A stretch of DNA of 64,000 nucleotides from NCBI RefSeq assembly GCF_001857945.1, contig NZ_CP017770.1:2356001-2420000 (forward strand). The letters are read 5' to 3'. Each line of letters begins with the position of its first letter. The stretch's first letter is position 1. A program made the position numbers and the translations under genes. Source of the DNA: Paenibacillus crassostreae (GTDB lineage Bacteria > Bacillota > Bacilli > Paenibacillales > Paenibacillaceae). The notes below the pieces were generated by a model. It saw nothing but the letters and a program-made list of their open reading frames with translations, was not told where the DNA came from and did no database searches. This document shows positions 7,571-16,344 of this stretch, piece after piece.

Positions 7571-8497
7571 GTGGTTAACATAATGAGCAAGAACATATAT
7601 AAAGCATTCGGGTATTCCATACAAAGCGACATCCTACTACCTGAACTACAGCAGATATACAATCCTGAAAGTAACATTAATATTGATATTACTATCCGCT
7701 ATGCTGATTTAACTGAAAAATGGTTAGAACTATCTGTCTCAACTAAGAAATTCGTAGTCACCGAGGACCTGATCATGTTCATGATACCCAACCTAGCAAT
7801 CTTCGCCGTAGAAGGCGGAACAACCATCACGATTTCATCTGAGAAGGATGCGAACGAAGATAAACTTCGACTATATGTGCTTGGGTCATGTATGGGTGCT
7901 ATATTACTGCAGAGAAAGATTCTGCCATTGCATGGCAGTGCGGTAGTCATTGACCATAAAGCTTACGCATTCATTGGTGATTCGGGCCATGGTAAGTCTA
8001 CACTCGCTTCTGCTTTTATCCAGCGAGGATTCCAGTTGTTAACTGACGACGTCATCGCTGTTACACTGGATCAGCACAATATTCCTTATGTGACACCAGC
8101 TTATCCGCAGCAGAAGCTATGGCAGGAGAGCTTGGATACCTTCGGTATGAATTCAGATCAATTCCGTCCAGTATTCGATCGCGAAACCAAATATGCAATC
8201 CCCGTCACCTCCCATTTCTCTATTGACCCCCTCCCTTTAGCTGGTGTATTTGAGTTGATTAAGATGGATTGTAGCCAGCCAGAAATTCGAGCGATCGAGA
8301 AATTAGAACGACTTCCGCTTTTGTATCGTCATACATACCGTAATCTTTTCCTTCCAAACAAAGGCTTAACCCCATGGCATTTCGATACGACAGCTCGCAT
8401 GTCAGGTCATATCGACATTTACCAAATCCAGCGTCCATTAAATCAGCCTACCGTACATCAACTGACCGACATGGTGTTATCTTCGATCGGGAAGTAA
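7571..8497 (+). CDS. HprK-like lasso peptide kinase
   Basis: The 308-residue protein has the HPr kinase fold: LPLHGSAVVID, then the P-loop FIGDSGHGKSTLASAF near residue 135, then LLTDDVIAV. In paeninodin-type clusters a kinase of this family (PadeK, ThcoK) phosphorylates the C-terminal Ser of the precursor, and here the neighbouring precursor ends in Ser. The role is inferred from family and position; the protein is too different in layout to be the general HprK of carbon control. The start is the GTG at 7571 with GAGGTG seven bases upstream; an in-frame ATG at 7583 lacks a good site. It closes the plus-strand run and is followed by a terminator. Confidence 0.85.
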   Translation: MVNIMSKNIYKAFGYSIQSDILLPELQQIYNPESNINIDITIRYADLTEKWLELSVSTKKFVVTEDLIMFMIPNLAIFAVEGGTTITISSEKDANEDKLRLYVLGSCMGAILLQRKILPLHGSAVVIDHKAYAFIGDSGHGKSTLASAFIQRGFQLLTDDVIAVTLDQHNIPYVTPAYPQQKLWQESLDTFGMNSDQFRPVFDRETKYAIPVTSHFSIDPLPLAGVFELIKMDCSQPEIRAIEKLERLPLLYRHTYRNLFLPNKGLTPWHFDTTARMSGHIDIYQIQRPLNQPTVHQLTDMVLSSIGK

Positions 8498-8515
8498 TAG
8501 AAATAGAATGAAAAA

Positions 8516-8544
8516 AACAACCTGGATGATATATCCAGGTTGTT
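8516..8544. terminator. bidirectional terminator
   Basis: AACAACCTGGAT and ATCCAGGTTGTT form a perfect 12-base stem with a 5-base loop. An A-run precedes and T-rich sequence follows, so it can end both the lasso kinase transcript and the convergent GH3 transcript. Confidence 0.85.
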
Positions 8545-8549
8545 TCTGT

Positions 8550-11336
8550 TTACACTTGTTTAAATTCGATCCAGTCGATCTGCAAGCCTGGCTTGATGAA
8601 CTCCAATTTCAATTCATAAAGTCCTGCTTCCAATTCGATTTTCACAAGCTTCTGTCTGATCCATTTACCTTCTGTTCCATTCGTTTGAATGGTCGTGATC
8701 AATTGATCATTCAAAGTTACATTACAAGCGCTTTGGGCCAATTCAGGTTCCGGAGACATGATGTTGACAATAATCCGGTATTGTCCGGCCTGATCCACTT
8801 GCATAAAAGTCGATCCAGCTATAACAGGTTTAACCTGTGCATCTTGTGATAGCGATTGTACATGTTCCGTTGATAGTGCTGGATTAGCCTTAAAGCTATC
8901 AACCGTTTCATCAATCTCATGTTTTCTAGAGAATACCGGTGCATGCATAATGAATTCACAAATATTGATGGCGGAGCGCTGAAGTTCTCCGCGAGTTAAA
9001 GTACCATTTCCCAAGGATTCCAAGGTATTGTCATCATAAGCATTAACTTCCGCCCCATAGTTACTAACAACCATATATAGATCGTTTTGGGCACGAACCA
9101 TCCAGTTCGTATTCTTCCGATCTGCTGGTCCACCGTCAACAACATCGTTCATAACGGCCCACCAATCGGTCATAACAATACCTTTGAAACCCCATTCTCC
9201 GCGAAGAATCGTGGTATTCAAATCATAATTGGATGCTGCCCAATGCCCGTTGATAGGATTATAGGAGGTCATAATCGAATTGGCTCCACCTTGCTTCACC
9301 GCGATTTCAAAGCCTTTTAGATAAATCTCCCGAATAGCGCGCTCGGAGACAACTGCATCTACTTTACTACGATCCTTTTCCTGATTGTTGCAGGCGAAAT
9401 GCTTCAGTGTGGCGTTAGAGCCACCCTTCATAATCCCACGTGTACATGCTGCAGCGAATTCCCCGGAGATCAGCGGATCTTCCGAAAAATACTCGAAATT
9501 GCGTCCATTAAGTGGACTACGTCGGATATTCAGGCCCGGTCCTAGCAAGGCGTCCACGTTGTAGCTTAATAATTCTTGGCCTTCCATAACATAAAGTTCT
9601 TCGACCAGTTCCGTATTCCAAGTCGCTGCGAGTAGAGTTCCAATGGAAACCTGTGTCGCCTTTTGCCCACTATCCATACGAATCCCGGACGGGCCGTCTG
9701 CCGTACAAGCAACTGGAATGCCGTAATTGAACAACGAATCGCTTACCCCACCGAAAGCTGAAGCCGTACCTGGAGTAACCAAAGGACTACTCATGCCCTC
9801 ACCTCTAACGATCACAGCAAGGTCTTGATCACTGAGTTGGGCGATAAAAGCTTCCATGCTAACCTTTTGCTCATAGACATCTCTCAATTTATATCCTTGA
9901 TCTCCGGTCTGCTGTAATGTTTCAGGAAGATTGTTCTCGATACGTTCCGCTAAAGATATCTTCCGCTTCGATACCTCTTCCGAGATGAGTTCATACGAAC
10001 CATCTTCCTTTCGAACACCCGGCTTCATTCTCATAAAGCTTTCCGTCGGCGCCAGCGCCTCTTGCAACTGCTCCACGACTTGAAGTGCTTCTAGTACATA
10101 ACCGCTTTGTCCTTCAACACCTATTTCTGCTAGATTCTTGACACTGGTTCCCATATAGAAACGGTATGTCCCGGCTTCCAACACATAAGCGGAAGGATGC
10201 CCAGTCACTCCAGCGTCATCATAAGAGGCAAGAGAATGTACTGGGAAACTCACAGTAATAAGCTGCGATTCACCCGCCTGTAAAACTCTTGTCTTCCCAA
10301 ATGCTGCCAATGCTTTAGCCGGTTGCCCCAACTTTCCTTGCGGAGCTTCATAATAGACCTGCACGACTTCTTTTCCCGCAAAAGTCGTTCCAGTATTGGT
10401 TACGGTTACATCGATTTCAATGTGTTTTTCTCCTGCTTTAGTTGTCAGTTTGGCTTCCTTAGGCTCGATTGTAAATGTGGTATAAGATAAACCATAACCG
10501 AATTCAAACTGAACTTTATCCGGGTAGAACGTCTCGAAATAACGATATCCTACATAGATATCTTCCTGGTAAATGTTAATAAATTCATTGCCATAATTCT
10601 GGGTTGATGGATAATCTTCGATTGAATATGCTATCGTATCGGTTAATTTCCCGCTGGGTGTTACATCCCCAACTAACACATCGGCAATCGCATTGCCTCC
10701 TTCCATTCCCCCTTGCCAAGCGTAGATGACACACGGAATGGAATGGACATAACTTTCATCGTTTAACCAGCTCATATCGATAATATTCGAAACATTCAGT
10801 ACAACAACCGTCTGATCGAAATAAGTAGTTACCAGTTTCAGCATAGCTTTCTCTTCTACTGTTAATAGATAACTTCCCTGCTCATTGGCATTATCCTGAT
10901 CTTCTCCCGCTGTACGTCCGATGACCACGATTGCCTTAGTGGATCTTGTTCTGGCCTCTGACACTAGCTCAGCGCTTAATGGCATTTCTTTTTGGAACCA
11001 AGGTTCCGCAGCCCATCCACCCCCGCCATTATCGAATGGATTTTTTTCAATCCACTTTTCATATACAGCTGCCAATTCTTCGTTGATTGTAATATTCTTT
11101 TTATTTCGAAGACCATCTAATAGATTGGAAGTATAGGTAACATGGACACTACCACCTGAACCCGTACCGCTTCGATAATAATTAACCTGAGTTCTACCAA
11201 AAACTGAAACGTTTTCGGAATGTCCAAACGGTAGAATATTTCCTTCATTCTTTAACAAAACCGCGCCTTCTGCGGCTACTTTTCTACTGAATTCAGCAAA
11301 ACCCTCTAATGGAGTGCCTGGTTTCTGATTAATCAA
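8550..11336 (-). CDS. GH3 beta-glucosidase with permuted domain order
   Basis: This 928-residue enzyme should release terminal beta-linked glucose (or similar sugars) from oligosaccharides. The domains are reversed relative to common GH3 enzymes: the alpha/beta sandwich domain comes first (about 15-285, VAAEGAVLLKNEGNILPFG), then the fibronectin-like domain (about 300-410), then the TIM barrel (about 500-780) with ADGPSGIRM, LGPGLNIRRSPLNGRNFEYF, KHFACNNQE and the nucleophile Asp724 in IVMTDWWAV. A jelly-roll-like, possibly carbohydrate-binding domain follows at about 830-928. No signal peptide is present, so it is cytoplasmic. It starts with TTG, preceded by AAGGAGAG. It lies downstream of an MFS transporter and a ROK regulator in one operon. 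Confidence 0.9.
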   Translation of the reverse strand: MINQKPGTPLEGFAEFSRKVAAEGAVLLKNEGNILPFGHSENVSVFGRTQVNYYRSGTGSGGSVHVTYTSNLLDGLRNKKNITINEELAAVYEKWIEKNPFDNGGGGWAAEPWFQKEMPLSAELVSEARTRSTKAIVVIGRTAGEDQDNANEQGSYLLTVEEKAMLKLVTTYFDQTVVVLNVSNIIDMSWLNDESYVHSIPCVIYAWQGGMEGGNAIADVLVGDVTPSGKLTDTIAYSIEDYPSTQNYGNEFINIYQEDIYVGYRYFETFYPDKVQFEFGYGLSYTTFTIEPKEAKLTTKAGEKHIEIDVTVTNTGTTFAGKEVVQVYYEAPQGKLGQPAKALAAFGKTRVLQAGESQLITVSFPVHSLASYDDAGVTGHPSAYVLEAGTYRFYMGTSVKNLAEIGVEGQSGYVLEALQVVEQLQEALAPTESFMRMKPGVRKEDGSYELISEEVSKRKISLAERIENNLPETLQQTGDQGYKLRDVYEQKVSMEAFIAQLSDQDLAVIVRGEGMSSPLVTPGTASAFGGVSDSLFNYGIPVACTADGPSGIRMDSGQKATQVSIGTLLAATWNTELVEELYVMEGQELLSYNVDALLGPGLNIRRSPLNGRNFEYFSEDPLISGEFAAACTRGIMKGGSNATLKHFACNNQEKDRSKVDAVVSERAIREIYLKGFEIAVKQGGANSIMTSYNPINGHWAASNYDLNTTILRGEWGFKGIVMTDWWAVMNDVVDGGPADRKNTNWMVRAQNDLYMVVSNYGAEVNAYDDNTLESLGNGTLTRGELQRSAINICEFIMHAPVFSRKHEIDETVDSFKANPALSTEHVQSLSQDAQVKPVIAGSTFMQVDQAGQYRIIVNIMSPEPELAQSACNVTLNDQLITTIQTNGTEGKWIRQKLVKIELEAGLYELKLEFIKPGLQIDWIEFKQV

Positions 11337-11453
11337 TTCATTCTCTCCTTATATCGCCAGAATACATATTGATAGTTATATATATAAGGTACCTCATCCT
11401 TAACAAAATTTCCATTCATTTTGTCAATCCATGTTTTTTTGTACATCAGTCCA

Positions 11454-12674
11454 CTAACGGATACTTTGTCTTAATCCCACATGTAACTTTCTCAAGAAAT
11501 CATTTAATTTTTCGGTACACAAGAGCATAGCAATGGCCAACATAATAATAAACCACGGAAAGATACTAATAGTTATATTTGTTGCAAGCAATCCGAGAAA
11601 AGGAGGTACTAGCGTACTACCCGTATAAGCAGCGGCCATTTGAAAGCCCATGATGGTCTGAGCATTCTTTTTCCCAAATCGTGCAGGCGTTTCATGCAGC
11701 ATACACGGGAATATTGGCGCTAACCCCAATCCAACAATCATAAATCCCACTAACGAGAGGATAGGAGGGAACGGTAGCACAAGTAATATTGTACCAAATA
11801 AAGCGATAAGTTGGCCGTACCTAATCAACATTCGACTACTCATTTTAAACGTGATAAATCCAGTAATCATTCGCCCAACAGTAATACCTATATAAAACCA
11901 AGAAACCCATTGTGCTGCTGTTGCTGCAGGTAAATTTTTTATATTTACAAGAAAGCTACTTCCCCATAATCCCATGCTTGCTTCAATTCCACAGTAAAAT
12001 AAAAAGGTTAGCAATGCTAATTTGACCCCTTTTATATTCCATGGCTTTGTATTCTCAGCAATTTGCTCTAACTCTTGATTAATCAAATTATGTTCAGCCT
12101 CAACATTTGTTACATTACTTCTTTTAGCAACTCTATCCCACAAAGGAAGTGTAACAAATAGAATAATAACTAGACTAAATTGAATACCCGCAACAACGAG
12201 ATATCCTTGTCTCCAATGATTGTTGCCTGAAATAGACGAAGCCATAATGATTGGACCTAGTGTAGCGCCTACGCCCCAAAAACAGTGTAGCCAACTCATA
12301 TGATGAGCTTTGTAGTGAGCAGCAACATAATTATTTAATCCTGCATCTACAGATCCGGCACCTATACCTAGTGGAATGGCGAAAACAATGAACCAAATTA
12401 GTGAAGGAGACCATGCAAAACCAAGTAAAGCTCCTGCAGTCAATATACAACTCACAAGCGTCACTTTTCCCGTACCAAAACGTTGCAGCACTGTTCCACT
12501 TAACAAGCTTGATACAATTGTACTGCCTGCAATAACCATTGAGACAATTCCTGCAGTTCCTAATGATGCATTCAGATCCATTCTCATCACTGGCCATGCC
12601 GATCCGAGCAATGAATCCGGCAACCCTAAACTGATAAACGCCAAATATATAATAATTAAAAAGAAAGTTGCCAT
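11454..12674 (-). CDS. MFS transporter, FucP-like
   Basis: The 406-residue protein has about twelve hydrophobic segments and begins FLIIIYLAFISLGLPDSLLGS, typical of the sugar-permease branch of the major facilitator superfamily found in Paenibacillus. It starts 15 bases after the ROK regulator and precedes the GH3 glucosidase, so it most likely brings in the glucoside or oligosaccharide that the enzyme cleaves. The substrate cannot be fixed from sequence. The ATG follows AAGGAGTACAGATACCG. Confidence 0.85.
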   Translation of the reverse strand: MATFFLIIIYLAFISLGLPDSLLGSAWPVMRMDLNASLGTAGIVSMVIAGSTIVSSLLSGTVLQRFGTGKVTLVSCILTAGALLGFAWSPSLIWFIVFAIPLGIGAGSVDAGLNNYVAAHYKAHHMSWLHCFWGVGATLGPIIMASSISGNNHWRQGYLVVAGIQFSLVIILFVTLPLWDRVAKRSNVTNVEAEHNLINQELEQIAENTKPWNIKGVKLALLTFLFYCGIEASMGLWGSSFLVNIKNLPAATAAQWVSWFYIGITVGRMITGFITFKMSSRMLIRYGQLIALFGTILLVLPFPPILSLVGFMIVGLGLAPIFPCMLHETPARFGKKNAQTIMGFQMAAAYTGSTLVPPFLGLLATNITISIFPWFIIMLAIAMLLCTEKLNDFLRKLHVGLRQSIR

Positions 12675-12689
12675 CGGTATCTGTACTCC

Positions 12690-13739
12690 TTAGTGTAGGT
12701 CATCTATTTGTTGCGAAATTAATAAACTCAATCCGAGACTTTGTAATCCATTTAGATAATCATGCTTCATATCACTTGCAGCTAACTCTGGGAGATGTTC
12801 TTTTGGAACGTATGTGGCACTTCGCTCAACAATTTGATGAAGAGTCAACGTTTCTATTTCATCGTCGCAAAAAATAATATAATGAGGATTCAAGATAGAG
12901 GTGATGGAGGCCACTAACCGGCTAATCGCATCCGTTTTTCTCTCCATTTGTTCAATACTTCTCTCTCCATCATTTCCACATGATAAAGCTTGTAGGAAGT
13001 TTCTATCGTCATACTGTGGAACAAATGACACTTCTCCTGAAAAGTACGTTTTCCCACGCACAATTCCACCATTGATTACTATTCCGGCACCTGGACCATT
13101 TTTCCCTAAATACAAATAGAACAAAGAGATGTTGTCCCCTACTTTCCTTTGATCCATATAGCCGATTACGGCCGCATTCATATCATTCTCTACGACTGTT
13201 GGGATAGAGAGTTGCTCCTCTATAACCTTTTTCAGATCTACATTATGATAGTTTTCATATCCTGGTATATGAAAGATTGTTCCGTTATTAACCGCACCTG
13301 GAACACCAATGGCCACAGCATGAATGTTAGAATAAGAACTCCTTTTATTCTCAATAAATGCGGCTAGATGTAACACATCTTCCTCTAGCATACTATGAGT
13401 GTTACCTTGCTCAATCACTTCTCCTAAACAATTAAAAACGGTATAGTTGGTCTCACTTTTCTCTAAAAAAATGGCTATCCCCAGCATATAGTTCGGATGA
13501 TATGTATATCTTATTGCCCTTCTTCCCCCGCTTGATTCATCAAGACCTACGGAAGTTACCTCCCCTCTGTTCTCCATTTGCTTCAGAAACTTACCGATGG
13601 TTGGAAAACTAATTTGTAAATTATGACTCAATTCAACCTTCGTTGCACTTCCATACTCTAATAGTGTAGATCGAATGCTTCGTATTATTTCTGATTTCAT
13701 ATGCGAAGTAAGTCGTATATCACTCACCATACCCCCCAT
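12690..13739 (-). CDS. ROK-family transcriptional repressor
   Basis: The protein (up to 349 residues) has an N-terminal winged helix (about 15-70, KVELSHNLQISFPTIGKFLKQMENRGEV) and a C-terminal ROK sugar-binding domain with AVAIGVPGAVNNG and VVENDMNAAVIGYM. The zinc-binding CGxxGC motif of kinases is degraded to SCGNDGER, which suggests a regulator only. It heads the operon with the MFS transporter and GH3 enzyme and probably senses their substrate. A 52-base palindrome directly upstream is its likely operator. The start is uncertain: ATG 13739, ATG 13730 and GTG 13727 are all in frame near a GGGGGG run. Confidence 0.88.
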   Translation of the reverse strand: MGGMVSDIRLTSHMKSEIIRSIRSTLLEYGSATKVELSHNLQISFPTIGKFLKQMENRGEVTSVGLDESSGGRRAIRYTYHPNYMLGIAIFLEKSETNYTVFNCLGEVIEQGNTHSMLEEDVLHLAAFIENKRSSYSNIHAVAIGVPGAVNNGTIFHIPGYENYHNVDLKKVIEEQLSIPTVVENDMNAAVIGYMDQRKVGDNISLFYLYLGKNGPGAGIVINGGIVRGKTYFSGEVSFVPQYDDRNFLQALSCGNDGERSIEQMERKTDAISRLVASITSILNPHYIIFCDDEIETLTLHQIVERSATYVPKEHLPELAASDMKHDYLNGLQSLGLSLLISQQIDDLH

Positions 13740-13740
13740 C

Positions 13741-13792
13741 TTATTATCAAAGTGACTTATTAAACGTGTTTAATAAGTCACTTTGATAATAA
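13741..13792. promoter_or_regulatory. 52-base palindrome, likely ROK operator
   Basis: Two perfect 25-base arms surround a 2-base centre. The core TTATTAAACGTGTTTAATAA resembles operators of ROK regulators such as XylR and NagC, which are AT-rich palindromes. It ends one base before the annotated ATG of the ROK gene. As RNA it would be a very strong hairpin covering the ribosome binding region, so it could also act after transcription. Confidence 0.65.
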
Positions 13793-13845
13793 CAGGAATA
13801 CGTTACACTGACAAGTTACAATGTGAATGACTATGTATTCAGAAT

Positions 13846-13880
13846 ACACAAAAGAGACACCTAAAGTGTCTCTTTTGTGT
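13846..13880 (-). terminator. terminator of ahpCF
   Basis: A perfect 15-base stem (ACACAAAAGAGACAC with its complement) closes a 5-base loop 30 bases after the ahpF stop codon. It also shields ahpF from the divergent side of the ROK operon. Confidence 0.75.
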
Positions 13881-13911
13881 GAAAACCGTATACGATCTAC
13901 AAGAATGTTTA

Positions 13912-15438
13912 TTAATTACGGATAAGATAATCAAATGCACCTAACGCTGCAGTAGCACCTGATCCCATTGAAATAATAATTTGTTTATAAGGGCTATTTG
14001 TACAGTCACCAGCAGCGAATACGCCAGGGACATTGGTTGCGCCATGATTGTTCACAACAATTTCACCAGTACGAGTACGTTCAACCGTGTCACCTAACCA
14101 GTCTGTATTAGGAACGAGACCGATTTGAACAAATACCCCTTGCAATTCAATATGCTTCGTCTCACCGCTCTCACGCTCGATGTAACTAATGCCGTCAACT
14201 TTGCTTGTTCCAGTGATTTCTTTTACTTGAGCATTCTTAAGTACAGTTGTATTTGGCATACTGTTTAGACGGTCTTGTAATACAGAATCAGCTTTCAACT
14301 CAGGCATAAATTCCAGAACCGTTACATGTCCCGCAATACCCGCGAGGTCGATTGCTGCTTCAATCCCAGAGTTACCGCCACCAACAACCGCAACATGTTT
14401 TCCTGCGAATAAAGGACCATCACAATGCGGACAGTAAGCAACACCTTTATTCTTAAATTCTGCTTCACCAGGCACGCCAAGGTTACGCCAACGGGCACCT
14501 GTAGTAACGATTACAGTCTTACTCTTTAGAACAGCACCGTTGTCCAATTCAACTTCAATGAGATCTTTCTTCTCTAAAGACTTCACACGTTGTGCCTTCA
14601 TAATATCAATGTTGTATTCTTTGGCATGTTCTTCAAGACTTGCAGCAAGCTTCGGACCTTCAGTGTATTTCACACCTATTAAGTTCTCAATACCCAAGGT
14701 ATCATTGACTTGTCCGCCGAATCGTTCAGCAACAATCCCCGTACGAATACCTTTGCGTGCCGCATAGATTGCTGCACTTGCTCCAGCAGGTCCACCTCCG
14801 ACAACTAGTACATCGTATGCTTCCTTATTCTCAAACGCGGATGCATCTGAGGTGCCCAATTTAGCAAGAATATCATCAATTGTCATTCGGCCACTTTCAA
14901 AGAATTCACCGTGAAGATGAACGGTCGGCACAGCCATAATTTCCTTGCTTTCTACCTCATCCTTGAAAGCTGCTCCGTCAATCATCGTATGAGTAATACC
15001 AGGATTAAGGATACTCATCAAGTTAAGTGCCTGCACAACATCAGGACAGTTATGACAGGTTAGGCTCACATATGTTTCAAAGTGATACTCACCTTTAATG
15101 TTCTTAATCTGATCAATAACGCTTTGATCAACCTTTGGAGCTCGTCCACTCACTTGAAGTAAAGCCAAGACTAATGAAGTAAACTCGTGTCCCAACGGTA
15201 TCCCAGCGAACGTTACGCCAGTATCTTCACCTACGCGATTTACGCTAAAACTAGGAGTTCTAGTTAATTGTGTTTTCTCTATTGTAATCTTGTTTGACAT
15301 GCTGGATAGTTCATTAATCAGATCCATCATGTCATTCGATACGGAATCAGTACCTACACTTACTTTCAGCAGAATATCGCCTTCCATAAGCTCAAGATAT
15401 TGCGCCAGTTGTGCCTTTATATCTGCATCCAGTTTCAT
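13912..15438 (-). CDS. ahpF: alkyl hydroperoxide reductase subunit F
   Basis: AhpF passes electrons from NADH through FAD and two disulfides to AhpC, keeping the peroxidase active. The 508-residue length is typical. The N-terminal tandem thioredoxin-like domain carries Cys-His-Asn-Cys in SLTCHNCPDVVQ near residue 130. The flavin part begins VLVVGGGPAGASAAIYAARKG near 210, and the redox pair is in YCPHCDGPLFAGK. The NADH site VAVVGGGNSGIEAAIDLAG follows. It starts 11 bases after ahpC, with AAGGAGAG as ribosome binding site, so the two form an operon under the ahpC promoter. Confidence 0.97.
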   Translation of the reverse strand: MKLDADIKAQLAQYLELMEGDILLKVSVGTDSVSNDMMDLINELSSMSNKITIEKTQLTRTPSFSVNRVGEDTGVTFAGIPLGHEFTSLVLALLQVSGRAPKVDQSVIDQIKNIKGEYHFETYVSLTCHNCPDVVQALNLMSILNPGITHTMIDGAAFKDEVESKEIMAVPTVHLHGEFFESGRMTIDDILAKLGTSDASAFENKEAYDVLVVGGGPAGASAAIYAARKGIRTGIVAERFGGQVNDTLGIENLIGVKYTEGPKLAASLEEHAKEYNIDIMKAQRVKSLEKKDLIEVELDNGAVLKSKTVIVTTGARWRNLGVPGEAEFKNKGVAYCPHCDGPLFAGKHVAVVGGGNSGIEAAIDLAGIAGHVTVLEFMPELKADSVLQDRLNSMPNTTVLKNAQVKEITGTSKVDGISYIERESGETKHIELQGVFVQIGLVPNTDWLGDTVERTRTGEIVVNNHGATNVPGVFAAGDCTNSPYKQIIISMGSGATAALGAFDYLIRN

Positions 15439-15449
15439 GTTATCTCTCC

Positions 15450-16013
15450 TTAAATCTTACCTACTAGATCAAGACTTGGTTTCAATGTTTCAGCGCCTTC
15501 TTTCCACTTCGCTGGGCAAACTTCACCTGGATGATTGTGTACATATTGCGCAGCCTTAATCTTGCTAATCAACGTACTTGCATCACGGCCAATACCGCCT
15601 GCAGTAATCTCAACAGCTTGGATCACACCGTTCGGATCAATGATAAATGTACCACGGTCTGCCATACCGTCTTCTTCAATCAACACTTCAAAGTTACGGG
15701 AAATCGTATGTGAAGGGTCACCAATCATAATATAAGTAACTTTACCAATAGCTTCAGAACTATCATGCCATGCTTTGTGTACAAAGTGAGAATCTGTTGA
15801 TACGGAATACACTTCTACCCCAATATCCTTCAAAGTTGCATATTGATCTTGCAAATCTTCAAGTTCAGTAGGACAAACGAATGTAAAGTCTGCTGGATAA
15901 AAACAAACTACGCTCCATTTACCTTTCATATTTGCTTCAGAAACCTCGATAAACTCACCATTCTGAAAAGCTGATGCTGCAAACGGTTTTACTTCTGTTC
16001 CTATTAGTGACAT
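15450..16013 (-). CDS. ahpC: alkyl hydroperoxide reductase subunit C (2-Cys peroxiredoxin)
   Basis: AhpC reduces hydrogen peroxide and organic hydroperoxides in the cytoplasm. The 187-residue protein has the peroxidatic Cys47 in [13 protein letters not shown] and the resolving Cys166 in [10 protein letters not shown], the typical 2-Cys arrangement. The ATG follows CTAGGAGGAATAAT. A PerR-type box lies about 50 bases upstream of the start, so peroxide induction is likely. AhpF, its reductase, is the next gene. Confidence 0.97.
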   Translation of the reverse strand: MSLIGTEVKPFAASAFQNGEFIEVSEANMKGKWSVVCFYPADFTFVCPTELEDLQDQYATLKDIGVEVYSVSTDSHFVHKAWHDSSEAIGKVTYIMIGDPSHTISRNFEVLIEEDGMADRGTFIIDPNGVIQAVEITAGGIGRDASTLISKIKAAQYVHNHPGEVCPAKWKEGAETLKPSLDLVGKI

Positions 16014-16063
16014 AATATTATTCCTCCTAGTATAGTATAGTTGTTTTACTAACCAACTCTTAT

Positions 16064-16078
16064 TTATAATTATTATTA
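16064..16078 (-). promoter_or_regulatory. PerR box upstream of ahpC
   Basis: TTATAATTATTATTA matches the PerR consensus TTATAATNATTATAA at 14 of 15 positions (the N included). It lies 51 bases upstream of the ahpC start, where a PerR repressor would block transcription until peroxide oxidises it. Confidence 0.7.
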
Positions 16079-16137
16079 TATGCTAATAATTTTCATTGTC
16101 AAACTTGTTCACGAAGTGTTCATATTCTTTAATATGT

Positions 16138-16166
16138 CTCAAACGAACTCAAAGTATTCGTTTGAG
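16138..16166. repeat. inverted repeat between ahpC and the serine hydrolase gene
   Basis: CTCAAACGAA and TTCGTTTGAG are perfect 10-base arms around a 9-base loop. There is no T-run, and the purpose is not clear. The whole 331-base gap otherwise holds only the PerR box and the downstream terminator of the hydrolase gene. Confidence 0.5.
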
Positions 16167-16256
16167 CTTCTAACGCTGAATCAGAAGGACTCCGCAGTCA
16201 TGACTATGATAGATATAGAGATTCGCAAGAAGGGTCAACAATTCAATTTATGAACA

Positions 16257-16286
16257 AGAAGAACCCGCTCTATGAGTGGTTCTTCT
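16257..16286 (-). terminator. terminator of the serine hydrolase gene
   Basis: AGAAGAACC pairs with GGTTCTTCT around an inner imperfect GCTC/GAG pairing. On the minus strand the stem runs into TTCTTCTTGTT. It lies about 60 bases after the stop codon. Confidence 0.65.
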
Positions 16287-16344
16287 AATATGGACTCGAG
16301 GCCCTATCCGTTAATAATGGTATATTATGCTTCTACAGGTATTG

